Notes: generated by a model not told the origin, from the letters alone. DNA of 64,000 nucleotides from Bacteroidaceae bacterium (GCA_017469685.1 JAFUFW010000001.1:1-64000); one strand, 5' to 3'; shown: positions 8,104-17,410, counted from the first letter of the stretch. A program made the numbers and translations.

Positions 8104-9633
8104 CTACCGCTTGAGGCTTTTTACTACCGTGCCGTCTGCCTTACGGCTTATTGTCAGTCCTTTATGTGATGCTGAAACGCGACGTCCTGCAAGATCGTAG
8201 TTCACTTCGGGGCTTGCAGCTTCGCTAATATCAGCCACACGGTCGGGCGTGATAGCATAGTAGTTGATGCGTGAGCGGTGCTCCTCGCCACCGCCCCTGT
8301 ATATGGTCTGTACGCCGATACGATCGAAGCCTTTCTGGAAAAGGTAGATGGCGTAGGCCTTCTCGTAGATGTAGGAACGGGAGAATGCTTCGCGGTTCTC
8401 ATCTGTGAAGAGGTATGGCACCTCGTCGATGTCCTCAGGCAAGCGGGTGTACTCATCAGTGTAGAGCGTGTAAGGCTCATCGTCGTCGACGTAGAGCTGG
8501 TAGCTAACCTTTGAGGGGTCCATGAAGCGCCCTTCGGTGTCCTGCAGAGGGACATTGAGCATGAGGATAGTGAAGCGTCCCATGTCCTGATAGTAGGAGA
8601 CATTCGGGTCTGAAGGCGTGGCAGCATACTCTTGATAGCGACGGAAGCGCGGCGAGTGGTAGGCTTCTCCCTGCCCTACTCCTGTATCGGAGTTGCTGGC
8701 AAAGATTGTCTGCGTAGTCGAGAAAGAGCCGTCGGATGGATCGTAATCATAGGTTGTGGCGCCGTCAGTCCAGTTGTAGAACCAATCGTAGTAGCCGTCG
8801 TCGCCCTGGCGGTACTCACCATTTGCACCGTTGAAGAAGAGCAGATAGGAAGAGAAGAAACCGGCATAAGTGACAGGGAACACAATGCTGCGCCCTTGAA
8901 TCTTGCCTTGCATCCAGCTCTCCGGCAAGCGCGTCTGTGACACACCCTGAACATAGACATTGCCACCCTGCATGCCCACGTTGACGAGATGGCCCGAGTT
9001 CTCATACTCCATGGAGTATTGCTCCGTCTCGAGGTCCGCAGGAGGCACGACCGGACTGACATCCTTGCGAGTGAATACTGTTGTATAGTCGAGATAGTAG
9101 CTCCACTCATTAGAAGCATCGCCCGTGTAGACGAGACCCAAACCGTCGAAAATGTTGTTGGCGGGGTCGCCGCTGGTGTCCTCAAGCACGAGTTGTTCGC
9201 CTTGAATCTTGAATGTCACAGAGCCGCTCGTCTGCACGGTATACTGCTCTATGCCGCCGTTCACCTTCACACGTGCGAGTTGCATACCATAATTGCCACT
9301 GTCGAACCAATAAACCATCTGCCCTAAGGGTACTTCGATTTTATCGCCCTCGACATTGCCCTCGACCCATGTGGCTGTGGCTGCGTGTGAAAGTATGTTC
9401 ATTATGTAGGCTTTAGTGCCGTCAGCTGAAAACACGATTTGTGTAGCGATGCCCTCCTGACGTTCGTCACCGCGGAAATAGATTGTAGCGTAGGTAGCTC
9501 CTCCGCTTCTAGTGTAAGCGTACAGTTGGCCCTCAGGTTGCTGAGAGATAATTCCGTGGCTGTCGCGTGTCTGAGCCGAAAGGCTTGTAGCTGCAAGGAG
9601 AGCTGCAGCAATAAAGGATAATGTGTGTTTCAT
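8104..9633 (-). CDS. Secreted protein of unknown function with C-terminal sorting-like tail
   Basis: Product of 509 residues with a signal peptide (MKHTLSFIAAALLAATSLSAQ). The body has repeated beta-strand-like segments (IATQIVFSADGTKAYIMNIL; GQMVYWFDSGNYGMQL), suggesting a beta-rich extracellular or periplasmic protein, and no catalytic motif I can name. The C-terminus (VNYDLAGRRVSASHKGLTI followed by a basic end) resembles the short 'YDLxGRRV...KGxxI' tails of secreted Bacteroidetes proteins, some of which are exported by type IX secretion. It lies 21 bases after the next gene upstream in the same direction, so the two are probably co-transcribed. Confidence 0.75.
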   Translation of the reverse strand: MKHTLSFIAAALLAATSLSAQTRDSHGIISQQPEGQLYAYTRSGGATYATIYFRGDERQEGIATQIVFSADGTKAYIMNILSHAATATWVEGNVEGDKIEVPLGQMVYWFDSGNYGMQLARVKVNGGIEQYTVQTSGSVTFKIQGEQLVLEDTSGDPANNIFDGLGLVYTGDASNEWSYYLDYTTVFTRKDVSPVVPPADLETEQYSMEYENSGHLVNVGMQGGNVYVQGVSQTRLPESWMQGKIQGRSIVFPVTYAGFFSSYLLFFNGANGEYRQGDDGYYDWFYNWTDGATTYDYDPSDGSFSTTQTIFASNSDTGVGQGEAYHSPRFRRYQEYAATPSDPNVSYYQDMGRFTILMLNVPLQDTEGRFMDPSKVSYQLYVDDDEPYTLYTDEYTRLPEDIDEVPYLFTDENREAFSRSYIYEKAYAIYLFQKGFDRIGVQTIYRGGGEEHRSRINYYAITPDRVADISEAASPEVNYDLAGRRVSASHKGLTISRKADGTVVKSLKR

Positions 9634-9654
9634 ATTTATTATTGTTCGTTGTTC

Positions 9655-11523
9655 TTATTTTCGGATTACCTTTTGAGTCTCACGTGTACCATCAGTGCGG
9701 ACAATGGTTTGCAGGCAGACACCAGAACTTGCATTCGTAAGCCGGCGACCTGAGAGGTCGGTGTAGATTATCCTGGCAACGGGGGCAGCTTCAGCGGCGC
9801 TATTGATACCCGTCAGTGGCGTCGACGGCACAGATGCTTTTTCGGCGTTAGCCACTTCGCCAGTCAGTGTGTTTGAGATTACGGCCACAACACGCAGTTT
9901 CGTTTTGTCCTGAACCAGCGAATTGCTTGAGATGTCGAAAGTGTAGGTGTGCTCGTAAGGTTGCAGCGCCTGCACCTGTGCAGGCAGGCTTCCGGCTATC
10001 GTTGTCTTGCCGGCAGACGACAGCTGTATGGCAACATCCTTGAAGTGTAAATCGCGTATAGTCGCTGGCAAATCAGCCCATGGTTTCAGATAGGGGTCTC
10101 TTTCGTTTGTGCCGCCATAGTAGTTGCTCTGGTTCCAGCGTGAACTTTGGCTGTGGAGGTCGTCAGCCACGAGTATATACGAAAGACTGTAAGGGCTATT
10201 CGCCAGGTTGCGAATGAAGCGCGTAGTGCTGGTCACCTTGATTGCCGTCTGCGCCTCGTCAGTCCAGTCGGCTTGCAGCTCTATGGTGGCTGGCGTGAGG
10301 ATTGCCTGGCGGGTCTTCCAGTCGTTCTCTATGCCGAGGCTGCCACCGCTGGTGCCAAAGAAAGGATCGGTGTCGATGACTCTGTCCACGTATGCGTGCG
10401 GGTAGCCTGAAGGGTTGTCGGGTGTGGCCATTGCGAGCTGCATCGGATCACCATTGTGGTAGGCCACCCCCACGAAATCGTCGCCATACTTCTTCGTAAG
10501 GGCTTCCATAGCTGCTGTGCCGCGTGGACAGTTGCCACACCACCCGCCGGTGTACTCTTCCATCAGAGGTTTGTGCTTGGGCATCTCGGCCAGGAAAGCC
10601 ATGTCAAAAGTGGTGGCAGGCTGGAGGTCCTCGTTGTCTTCATTATTTATCTTAGTGATGCGAATGCTAACCGTTTTCGAGCCAGCCATCTCCTGAGCGG
10701 GAACAACGACGCTGTGGGTCGTGTGCTGGCCATAGTAGGTACCCTTAAGGTTGACGGCCTTGCTGTAGTTAGCAGCCACTTCGCCGTCGATTTCAACGTC
10801 GTACTCTATGCGCGTGATGTTGGCCACGCCATGGTTGTTGAGGGTCAACTTGTATGTCTTCTGCTTGCCGGTGAGCGAGTAAGTGTCGAGCTCATCGGGA
10901 GCAGAGAAGTTGGCGGCATACTGCTTCACGCGGTCGCCACCCAGACGGACAACGAAAGCAAGTGCACGGCCGGCTGTGAGCGTCGTCTCGGCAAGGGGTG
11001 TCCATTTGCGATAGCTGCGCGAGGTGTGCACCTGCATGTCGTCCGTCTCGGTGCTTGGGAAGCACATGAGCGGCGTCTTGGCAGGGTCGGAGCTGTTGTT
11101 GACGTCGACGCTCGGAACAGTGAACGAGTAGCCGACGTAGATGCCTTTCTCGGTTAGCACGTAAGGTTCGGCGAAGCGCACGCTTGTCCATTTGCCGTTG
11201 GGCGTAAAGTCTACGCTTGCCACGTCGGCAACGTTTTTGCCCCCACTGAGTGTCAGCTCCTTTGTTATCCATGCTTTATATTCGGTAAGGCCCGTTGCAC
11301 TGGTGTTGATTGGGATATCCAGACCTCTGATTTCGAGCCCTGCCAACTCTGGTGCCGTAAGGTGCAAGGCCACATCGTAGGTCTCTGCCTTCTGGGTTCC
11401 GATGCCAGCCAGAGTGCCAGAGCCGTTGTAAACGCCATATAATTGCTCGTTTTGAGCGTTGACTACTAAACCAGAGAGCAACGCCACAATCATTATTACA
11501 CATCTTCTCATAAGCCTACACAT
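9655..11523 (-). CDS. Omp28-like secreted protein with thioredoxin-fold segment
   Basis: Product of 622 residues with a signal peptide ending VVNAQ. The start at 11523 has an A/T-rich leader, but the second Met (11511) is equally plausible. After an N-terminal beta-rich region there is a thioredoxin-like segment, MEEYTGGWCGNCPRGTAAM, with a CGNC redox motif, then DFVGVAYHNGDPM. This layout is seen in Omp28-related Bacteroidetes outer-membrane proteins. The end (IIYTDLSGRRLTNASSGVC) is again a sorting-like tail. A redox or surface-attachment role is inference. It is probably in one transcription unit with the gene at 8104-9633. Confidence 0.8.
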   Translation of the reverse strand: MCRLMRRCVIMIVALLSGLVVNAQNEQLYGVYNGSGTLAGIGTQKAETYDVALHLTAPELAGLEIRGLDIPINTSATGLTEYKAWITKELTLSGGKNVADVASVDFTPNGKWTSVRFAEPYVLTEKGIYVGYSFTVPSVDVNNSSDPAKTPLMCFPSTETDDMQVHTSRSYRKWTPLAETTLTAGRALAFVVRLGGDRVKQYAANFSAPDELDTYSLTGKQKTYKLTLNNHGVANITRIEYDVEIDGEVAANYSKAVNLKGTYYGQHTTHSVVVPAQEMAGSKTVSIRITKINNEDNEDLQPATTFDMAFLAEMPKHKPLMEEYTGGWCGNCPRGTAAMEALTKKYGDDFVGVAYHNGDPMQLAMATPDNPSGYPHAYVDRVIDTDPFFGTSGGSLGIENDWKTRQAILTPATIELQADWTDEAQTAIKVTSTTRFIRNLANSPYSLSYILVADDLHSQSSRWNQSNYYGGTNERDPYLKPWADLPATIRDLHFKDVAIQLSSAGKTTIAGSLPAQVQALQPYEHTYTFDISSNSLVQDKTKLRVVAVISNTLTGEVANAEKASVPSTPLTGINSAAEAAPVARIIYTDLSGRRLTNASSGVCLQTIVRTDGTRETQKVIRK

Positions 11524-11583
11524 TTATTATATATATAGAAGTTAAAAGTAATTATAAAATGATTCCCTCTATTATTCACCTTC

Positions 11584-12429
11584 TCACAGTCCTCTTGCTT
11601 TGTATATCAACTCCTTAGCCTCGTTAATCTCACGCATTTTCTTCTCGGCAGCAGCCTTGATGTCCTCGCCGAGCGAAGCAACGCGGTCGGGGTGGTGCTT
11701 AACGACCATGCGCTTGTAGGCGGCTCTCACCTCATCGTCGGTTGCTGTCTCGTCGATTTCGAGCACAGCATAGGCGTTGCTGAGTGTCGTGGAGCCGAGG
11801 TTGAGCATGGAATTCAGCTCGCTCTCCTCAAGGCCGAGGTGGGCCGTCACCTCGCGCAGGGCCACTACCTCTGCCGATGCCAAGTGGCCGTCAGCTTTGG
11901 CTACCATTGCCAGCAGCGAGAGCAGCTGCAGGCGTTGCGGACGGTTGAGCACACGGCGTAGCTGCTCGCACGCTTCGATGATCACCTGGCGGTAGGAGCC
12001 AGGCTGCTGATCCTCCATCTGCTTCTGCTGCTCGAAGAGCTTGAGCATTATGGCGTTGCCCTCGTCGACAGCGGTCTGCCCGAAGTTCTGACGCAGGAAC
12101 GAGCGCATAGTCTCCATCTCAGAGTGCATGATCTTGCCGTCGGCACGGATAATATAGCTCGCGAGGGTGAGCATAGAGAAGAGGAAACCGTTGCGAGTGC
12201 CCGTGTCGACGCGCTCGCTGCGCTGATAGCCAGAACTTGAGCTACCCGAAGAATAGCTGCCACCATAGTAGCTGCCGCCAGTGGCGTCATCATAATAACC
12301 TGTAGTGGTGGAGCCATCGTCGGCAGACATCATGTCAAACAATGCGCCGAGCACAAAGCCAGCGAGCGCTCCTATCGGTCCGCCTGAGAGCAAGCCCAGG
12401 AAACCGCCTATCCATTTTGCCTTTGCCAT
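11584..12429 (-). CDS. DjlA-like TerB/J-domain co-chaperone
   Basis: Product of 281 residues. The N-terminus (WIGGFLGLLSGGPIGALAGF) is a Gly-rich membrane-associated segment as in DjlA, followed by a Gly/Ser/Tyr-rich linker. A TerB-like all-helical domain follows (around residues 80-195; LASYIIRADGKIMHSEMETM and its repeat LAMVAKADGHLASAEVV). A C-terminal J domain carries the HPD motif (MVVKHHPDRV) that stimulates DnaK. It probably helps Hsp70 at the inner membrane. It has its own promoter and sits 60 bases upstream of the Omp28-like gene, so read-through is possible. Confidence 0.9.
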   Translation of the reverse strand: MAKAKWIGGFLGLLSGGPIGALAGFVLGALFDMMSADDGSTTTGYYDDATGGSYYGGSYSSGSSSSGYQRSERVDTGTRNGFLFSMLTLASYIIRADGKIMHSEMETMRSFLRQNFGQTAVDEGNAIMLKLFEQQKQMEDQQPGSYRQVIIEACEQLRRVLNRPQRLQLLSLLAMVAKADGHLASAEVVALREVTAHLGLEESELNSMLNLGSTTLSNAYAVLEIDETATDDEVRAAYKRMVVKHHPDRVASLGEDIKAAAEKKMREINEAKELIYKARGL

Positions 12430-12486
12430 TATTTATCACGGCCCGTGGCCGAAGCTGGGAGTTGATAATTGAATTTTTTGTGAGCA

Positions 12487-12494
12487 CAAAGGTA
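12487..12494 (-). promoter_or_regulatory. Putative -7 element of the DjlA-like gene
   Basis: Minus-strand TACCTTTG matches TAnnTTTG, 58 bases upstream of the start. No clear -33 element. Confidence 0.5.
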
Positions 12495-12609
12495 GGTAAA
12501 AAGATTTATGCGGCATTGCAAAATGACGAAAAAGCGCAAGAGAAATGAAGAAAAACAAAAGAAAGCATAGAAAAACCTCAAACTTTAGACTCTAAACTTT
12601 AATCTTTAT

Positions 12610-12617
12610 TATCTTTG
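12610..12617 (+). promoter_or_regulatory. Putative -7 element of the alpha-L-fucosidase gene
   Basis: TATCTTTG matches TAnnTTTG but ends only 5 bases before the ATG at 12623, implying a leaderless or almost leaderless message if used. Confidence 0.5.
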
Positions 12618-12622
12618 CGAGC

Positions 12623-13933
12623 ATGAAACGAAATATCTTAACCATCATCATCTGCCTGGCAGCTCTGATACCGGCTGCGGCGCAGACTTACGAACCTTCG
12701 GCTGACAACCTCGAGGCACGTCGCACATTCGAAGGCTTCCGCTTCGGGATCTTCATCCACTGGGGCATCTACAGCGAGTTCGCACAAGGCGAGTGGTACC
12801 TCAACAGCGGAGGGCTCACCCACGAAGAGTACTCCAAGGCGGCATCATGCTTCTACCCTATCCGCTTTGACGCTTCAGCATGGGTGAAGGCTATAAAGGA
12901 CTCCGGAGCCAAGTACATTACCTTCACCAGCCGCCACCACGACGGATTCTCGATGTTCCACACGCGCCAGAGCCGCTACAATGTCGTCGACGCCACACCA
13001 TTCAAGCGCGACGTGCTCAAAGAGCTCTCCGACGCCTGTGCCGCCGAGAGCATACGCCTGCACCTCTACTACTCTATCCTCGACTGGATGCGCCCCGACT
13101 ATCCGCTTGGCCGCACAGGGCTTAAGACGCGACAGAGCCTGCAGCCAAGCTACGACTCGTACTTCAGATTCATGCAGGCACAGGTCCACGAACTGCTCAC
13201 ACGCTACGGTGACATCGGCGGCATCTGGCTCGACGGCTACTGGGACCACGACTCCGACAGCATTCCTTTCGACTGGCGCATGCCTGAATTATATAGCTAC
13301 GTCCACAAACTCAAGCCCGCATGCCTCATAGGCAACAACCACCACATCACTCCCATCACGGGCGAGGACTTCCAAATGTTTGAGCGCGACCTGCCAGGAG
13401 AGAACACCGCAGGACTCTCTGGGCAGGATATAAGCCACCTGCCGCTGGAGATGTGCCAGACAATGAACGGCATGTGGGGCTACAAGGTGGCCGACCAGAA
13501 CTACAAATCGACGGCCGAACTCATTCGCCTCATAGCGCGCTCAGCCGCCAAGGGCTCAAACCTGCTGCTCAACATAGGCCCCCAGCCAAACGGCGAACTG
13601 CCAGCTGCGGCTCTCGACCGCCTGCGAGGCATAGGCCAGTGGATGCGCACAAACGGGGAAAGCATCTACGCCACACGCGCCACTGACATTGCAGAGCAGA
13701 GCTGGGGAGTGACTACGCGCAACGCCAAGCGACTCTTCCTACACGTGCTCGACGATGAGGCCACTGACATAAGCCTGCCATGGGATGGCAAAGCACCCAA
13801 GAGCGTCACCGCGCTGGCCGACGGCCAGCCGCTGACAGCCAAGATAGTCAGACAAGGCAAGGAGAAGCGCCTGAACATCAGCCTCCCCGCGGGCAGACAT
13901 ACTGACGACTATGTCGTGACCATACCACTCTAA
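12623..13933 (+). CDS. Alpha-L-fucosidase, glycoside hydrolase family 29
   Basis: Exported enzyme of 436 residues that removes terminal L-fucose from host glycans. A signal peptide (MKRNILTIIICLAALIPAAAQ) precedes the GH29 barrel. Recognisable family blocks are FGIFIHWGIYSEFAQGEWY, ITFTSRHHDGFSMF and GGIWLDGYWD, whose Asp204 is the expected catalytic nucleophile. A later block, SAAKGSNLLLNIGPQPNGEL, is also diagnostic. A small beta domain closes the protein. It stands alone, with a repeat array between it and cutC. Linkage specificity cannot be read from sequence. Confidence 0.95.
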   Translation: MKRNILTIIICLAALIPAAAQTYEPSADNLEARRTFEGFRFGIFIHWGIYSEFAQGEWYLNSGGLTHEEYSKAASCFYPIRFDASAWVKAIKDSGAKYITFTSRHHDGFSMFHTRQSRYNVVDATPFKRDVLKELSDACAAESIRLHLYYSILDWMRPDYPLGRTGLKTRQSLQPSYDSYFRFMQAQVHELLTRYGDIGGIWLDGYWDHDSDSIPFDWRMPELYSYVHKLKPACLIGNNHHITPITGEDFQMFERDLPGENTAGLSGQDISHLPLEMCQTMNGMWGYKVADQNYKSTAELIRLIARSAAKGSNLLLNIGPQPNGELPAAALDRLRGIGQWMRTNGESIYATRATDIAEQSWGVTTRNAKRLFLHVLDDEATDISLPWDGKAPKSVTALADGQPLTAKIVRQGKEKRLNISLPAGRHTDDYVVTIPL

Positions 13934-13991
13934 GCACATTGAAGCCCTCTGCCCAGCCCCTGCGACAAACAAGCCCAAGGCTTTCGCGGAA

Positions 13992-14049
13992 AACCCTTAA
14001 GGGTTATGGCCGAAACCCTTAAGGGTTATGCCCCGAACCCTTAAGGGTT
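13992..14049. repeat. 22-base-period palindrome array, copy 1
   Basis: Three exact copies of the palindrome AACCCTTAAGGGTT start at 13992, 14014 and 14036, exactly 22 bases apart, with 8-base spacers (ATGGCCGA, ATGCCCCG). A fourth, degenerate but still self-complementary word (AAGCCCAAGGCTT) lies one period upstream, at 13971. The array is between the fucosidase and cutC genes. Related arrays are at 28334 and 54426. Confidence 0.9.
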
Positions 14050-14115
14050 ATTTTAACACAAGTTAAGAGTGTGCTTTAGCATGATAAAACAAAGAGATAA
14101 GATACCAATGACGAT

Positions 14116-14814
14116 ATGAATAACAGACAAGACCGCGAGCTCGAAGTGTGCTGCGGATCGATGCTAAGCGCCTTGAACGCCGTCGAAGGCGGTGCCGGGA
14201 GAATAGAACTATGCTCAGCCCTCGCGCTCGACGGACTCACCCCGTCCATAGGCCTCACACGCGAACTGCGCCTGCTATACCCCGCTCTGCGTATCCACGT
14301 GCTCATACGCCCGCGAGAGGGCAACTTCGTCTACAGCGATGCCGAGCTGTGCGCCATGCTTCACGACATAGAACTCGCAGCCGCAGCTGGCGCAACAGCC
14401 ATTGTCGCCGGGGCGCTCACACCTGCAGGCGACATCGACATTAATGCCACAAGACGCCTCATCGAGGCAGCCGGCCCCCTGCCATTCACCTTCCACAGAG
14501 CTTTCGATGCCGTGAACGACCAGCACGAAGCCCTCGAACAACTTGCGGAACTCGGTGCCGCTCGCGTGCTCACATCGGGCGGCGCGCCCACAGCACTTCA
14601 TGGGAAAGAACAGCTGCGAAAGCTTAACCAACAGGCCGCCGGAAGAATAAGCATACTGCCGGGCGGAGGAGTCAACAGCAACAACGCACGACTCATTCTC
14701 GACCATACGGGCGCCAGGGAAATCCACGGCTCGTGCGCAACCACGCTGCCGTCAGGGCTGAGAGTGACCTCGGCCGACGAAGTGAAACACATATTAACTA
14801 CAATTAACGCTTAA
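14116..14814 (+). CDS. cutC: Copper homeostasis protein CutC
   Basis: Cytoplasmic TIM-barrel protein of 232 residues, linked to copper tolerance in other bacteria, though its biochemical role is unsettled. Family blocks are ELEVCCGSMLSALNAVEGGA, RIELCSAL, HVLIRPREGNFVYS, FHRAFDAV, RVLTSGG and ILPGGGVNSNN. The length is close to the family norm of about 230-250. It is unrelated to the choline lyase also called CutC. The glycyl radical enzyme starts 56 bases downstream but has its own promoter. Confidence 0.95.
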   Translation: MNNRQDRELEVCCGSMLSALNAVEGGAGRIELCSALALDGLTPSIGLTRELRLLYPALRIHVLIRPREGNFVYSDAELCAMLHDIELAAAAGATAIVAGALTPAGDIDINATRRLIEAAGPLPFTFHRAFDAVNDQHEALEQLAELGAARVLTSGGAPTALHGKEQLRKLNQQAAGRISILPGGGVNSNNARLILDHTGAREIHGSCATTLPSGLRVTSADEVKHILTTINA

Positions 14815-14840
14815 AAATTTCATAACAGCACTTTTTCGCA

Positions 14841-14848
14841 TACCTTTG
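14841..14848 (+). promoter_or_regulatory. Putative -7 element of the glycyl radical enzyme gene
   Basis: TACCTTTG matches TAnnTTTG, 22 bases before the ATG. An A/T-rich -33 region is present without an exact TTTG. Confidence 0.55.
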
Positions 14849-14869
14849 CAACGCAAATAAACGAATACT

Positions 14870-17269
14870 ATGAACTTCTGCATCAAACATCCTGAAAATG
14901 AAGGCGGAATGAACGAGCGCATCAAGCGCCTGCGCCAAGAGAATTTCGATACGCCCACGACCCTCTCAATCGAGAGAGCACTCATCGAGACAGAATTCTA
15001 CAAGAAGAACTACGGCACCATGCCCATCGCTGTGCTGCGTGCCAAAAACTTCTACGAAATCTGCAAACGCAAGACCATCTATATCGGCAAGGACGAGCTC
15101 ATTGTTGGCGAGCGTGGGCCAGTGCCCAAGGCTGTACCCACATTCCCGGAACTGACATGCCACTCCGTGGAAGACCTCCATACACTCGACACCCGCGAAC
15201 TCCAGAGCTACCACATCTCGCAGCAGGACATTGACACCTACGAGCGCGAGGTGATACCCTACTGGGCCGGCAAGACGCAGCGAGAGCGAATCTTCAACCA
15301 CGTATCGAAGGAGTGGGAAGAAGCTTACCACGCCGGCGTTTTCACCGAATTCATGGAGCAGAGAGCCGCAGGACACACTGCCATGGACGGAAAGATGTAC
15401 AACATCGGGCTCACCGAACTGAAAGAACGCATCCAGAAGAAAATTGACAGCCTCGACTTCATCTACGACCCTGAGGCTACCGACAAGCAACAGGAACTCG
15501 AGGCTATGGCCATCTCATGCGACGCAGCCATTCTCTTCGCCGAGCGACATTCGCAGCTTGCAGGAAAGATGGCCGCACAGGAAAAGGACCCGCAGAGAAA
15601 GAAAGAGCTGCTGAAGATAGCTGACGTTTGCCAGCATGTGCCCGCCCACGCCCCACGAGACCTCTGGGAAGCCATTCAGATGTACTGGTTCGTACACCTC
15701 GGCACCGTCACCGAACTCAACGGATGGGACTCGATGAATCCCGGACACATCGACCAGCACCTCTATCCCTTCTACAAGAAAGGCGTGGAAGAGGGCACAC
15801 TCACACGCGACCAGGCCAAGGAACTCATCTCATGCCTCTGGATAAAATTCAACAATCAGCCCGCCCCCCCAAAGGTTGGCATCACGGCACTCGAGAGCGG
15901 AACCTACAACGACTTCACCAACATAAACATCGGAGGCGTAGACCGCGACGGCAACAGTGCTGCCAACGAGATCTCATTCATGATTCTCGAAATCCAGGAA
16001 GAGCTCCACGAGCTGCAGCCAGGCCTCAGCATACACATAGCCGAAAACACGCCCGACGACTTCCTGCTCGAAGGCATTAAAGTGATTCGGCAGGGCCACG
16101 GCTACCCCTCTGTGTTCAACCCAGACACATATATTAAAGAACTAACGCGCGCGGGAAAGACGCTCGAGGATGCCCGCGAAGGCGGTTGTTCCGGGTGCAT
16201 CGAGGTTGGAGCCTTTGGCAAGGAAGCATACCTTCTGACAGGCTATCTCAACACCCCAAAAATCCTGGAGATAACCCTCAACAACGGCGTTGACCCTGAG
16301 ACGGGCAAGAAACTCGGGCCCGAGACCGGAGACCCACGTTCGTTCAAGACTTTCGAAGAACTCTATGACGCATGGCACCGACAGATGGCCTATTTCGTCA
16401 ACCTCAAGCTCGCTGTAAACAACTACATCGAGCGCATGTTCTCGCTCTATGCTCCAGCCACCTTCCTCAGCCTCTTCATCGACGACTGCATTGAGAAAGG
16501 AAAAGACTACTACAGCGGCGGCGCTCGCTACAACACCACCTACATACAATGCACCGGACTCGGCACCATTACCGACTGCTTCACGACGCTCAAAAAGCAC
16601 GTCTACGAGGACAAAAGGTATACGATGGACGAGATATTGGAGGCGTGCAAGCTGAATTGGCAGGACAAGGAAGTCATGCGACAATACATCCGCAACCATA
16701 CACCTTTCTTCGGCAACGACGACAAGTATGCCGACGACATCGCAGTACGCGTATATGACGACCTTGTGAAAGCCATAGAAGGACGGCCTAACACACGTGG
16801 CGGACAGACACACCTGAACATGCTATCCACAACCTGCCACAACTACTTCGGAAGCGTCTGCGGCGCCACGCCCAACGGACGTTTAGCTCACTTCGCAATC
16901 TCGGATGGCACCTCCCCTGCCCACGGCAGCGACAGCCACGGCCCCACGGCAGTAATCAAAAGCCTCGGCAAGCTCGACCAGACGAAGAGCGGCGGCACAC
17001 TGCTCAACGTGCGCTTCGTGCCGGCACTGCTCAAACGCGAGGAGGACATGCGCAAACTCGGCACACTAATCCGGACTTACTTCAAGTTCGGCGGCCACCA
17101 CATCCAGTTCAACATCGTCGACACCGCCACATTGCTCGACGCCCAGAAGCATCCCGACCAGTACCGCGACCTGCTCGTGCGTGTTGCCGGCTACTCCGAC
17201 TACTTCAACGACATGACAGAACAACTGCAAAACGAAATCATTGCCCGGACGGAGAACGAAGAAGTTTAA
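14870..17269 (+). CDS. hypD: Glycyl radical enzyme, trans-4-hydroxy-L-proline dehydratase (HypD) type
   Basis: Oxygen-sensitive radical enzyme of 799 residues, expected to dehydrate trans-4-hydroxyproline to pyrroline-5-carboxylate, which is then reduced to proline. The catalytic loop is GGCSGCIEVGAFGKEAYLL, with thiyl Cys443 and Glu445. The glycyl radical loop is RVAGYSDYFND, with Gly774. The 331-residue spacing between these equals that of the characterised HypD (Cys434 to Gly765, from memory). NINIGGVDRDGNSAANE also fits this subgroup. No radical-SAM activating enzyme is adjacent, which is unusual, so it must be encoded elsewhere. A related glycyl radical dehydratase cannot be wholly excluded. 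Confidence 0.85.
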   Translation: MNFCIKHPENEGGMNERIKRLRQENFDTPTTLSIERALIETEFYKKNYGTMPIAVLRAKNFYEICKRKTIYIGKDELIVGERGPVPKAVPTFPELTCHSVEDLHTLDTRELQSYHISQQDIDTYEREVIPYWAGKTQRERIFNHVSKEWEEAYHAGVFTEFMEQRAAGHTAMDGKMYNIGLTELKERIQKKIDSLDFIYDPEATDKQQELEAMAISCDAAILFAERHSQLAGKMAAQEKDPQRKKELLKIADVCQHVPAHAPRDLWEAIQMYWFVHLGTVTELNGWDSMNPGHIDQHLYPFYKKGVEEGTLTRDQAKELISCLWIKFNNQPAPPKVGITALESGTYNDFTNINIGGVDRDGNSAANEISFMILEIQEELHELQPGLSIHIAENTPDDFLLEGIKVIRQGHGYPSVFNPDTYIKELTRAGKTLEDAREGGCSGCIEVGAFGKEAYLLTGYLNTPKILEITLNNGVDPETGKKLGPETGDPRSFKTFEELYDAWHRQMAYFVNLKLAVNNYIERMFSLYAPATFLSLFIDDCIEKGKDYYSGGARYNTTYIQCTGLGTITDCFTTLKKHVYEDKRYTMDEILEACKLNWQDKEVMRQYIRNHTPFFGNDDKYADDIAVRVYDDLVKAIEGRPNTRGGQTHLNMLSTTCHNYFGSVCGATPNGRLAHFAISDGTSPAHGSDSHGPTAVIKSLGKLDQTKSGGTLLNVRFVPALLKREEDMRKLGTLIRTYFKFGGHHIQFNIVDTATLLDAQKHPDQYRDLLVRVAGYSDYFNDMTEQLQNEIIARTENEEV

Positions 17270-17410
17270 AACTTTCAAGCCTCTTAGCCATGCCTCACAG
17301 AGTAAAGCGCTCCTCGAACGAAAGGCAACCCCTAATTAGCCTTAGCAGTCGAGGATTAAGAGAGTGAGGAATAAGCGGGGCCGAGGTGATGACAACATAT
17401 ATCTAAGCAA

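Noticed and set aside
14870..17269. Glycyl radical enzyme as choline trimethylamine-lyase, suggested by the neighbouring gene name cutC
   Set aside because: The active-site context (GCSGCIEVGAFGKEAY) and residue spacing fit HypD; the neighbour is the unrelated copper protein CutC.
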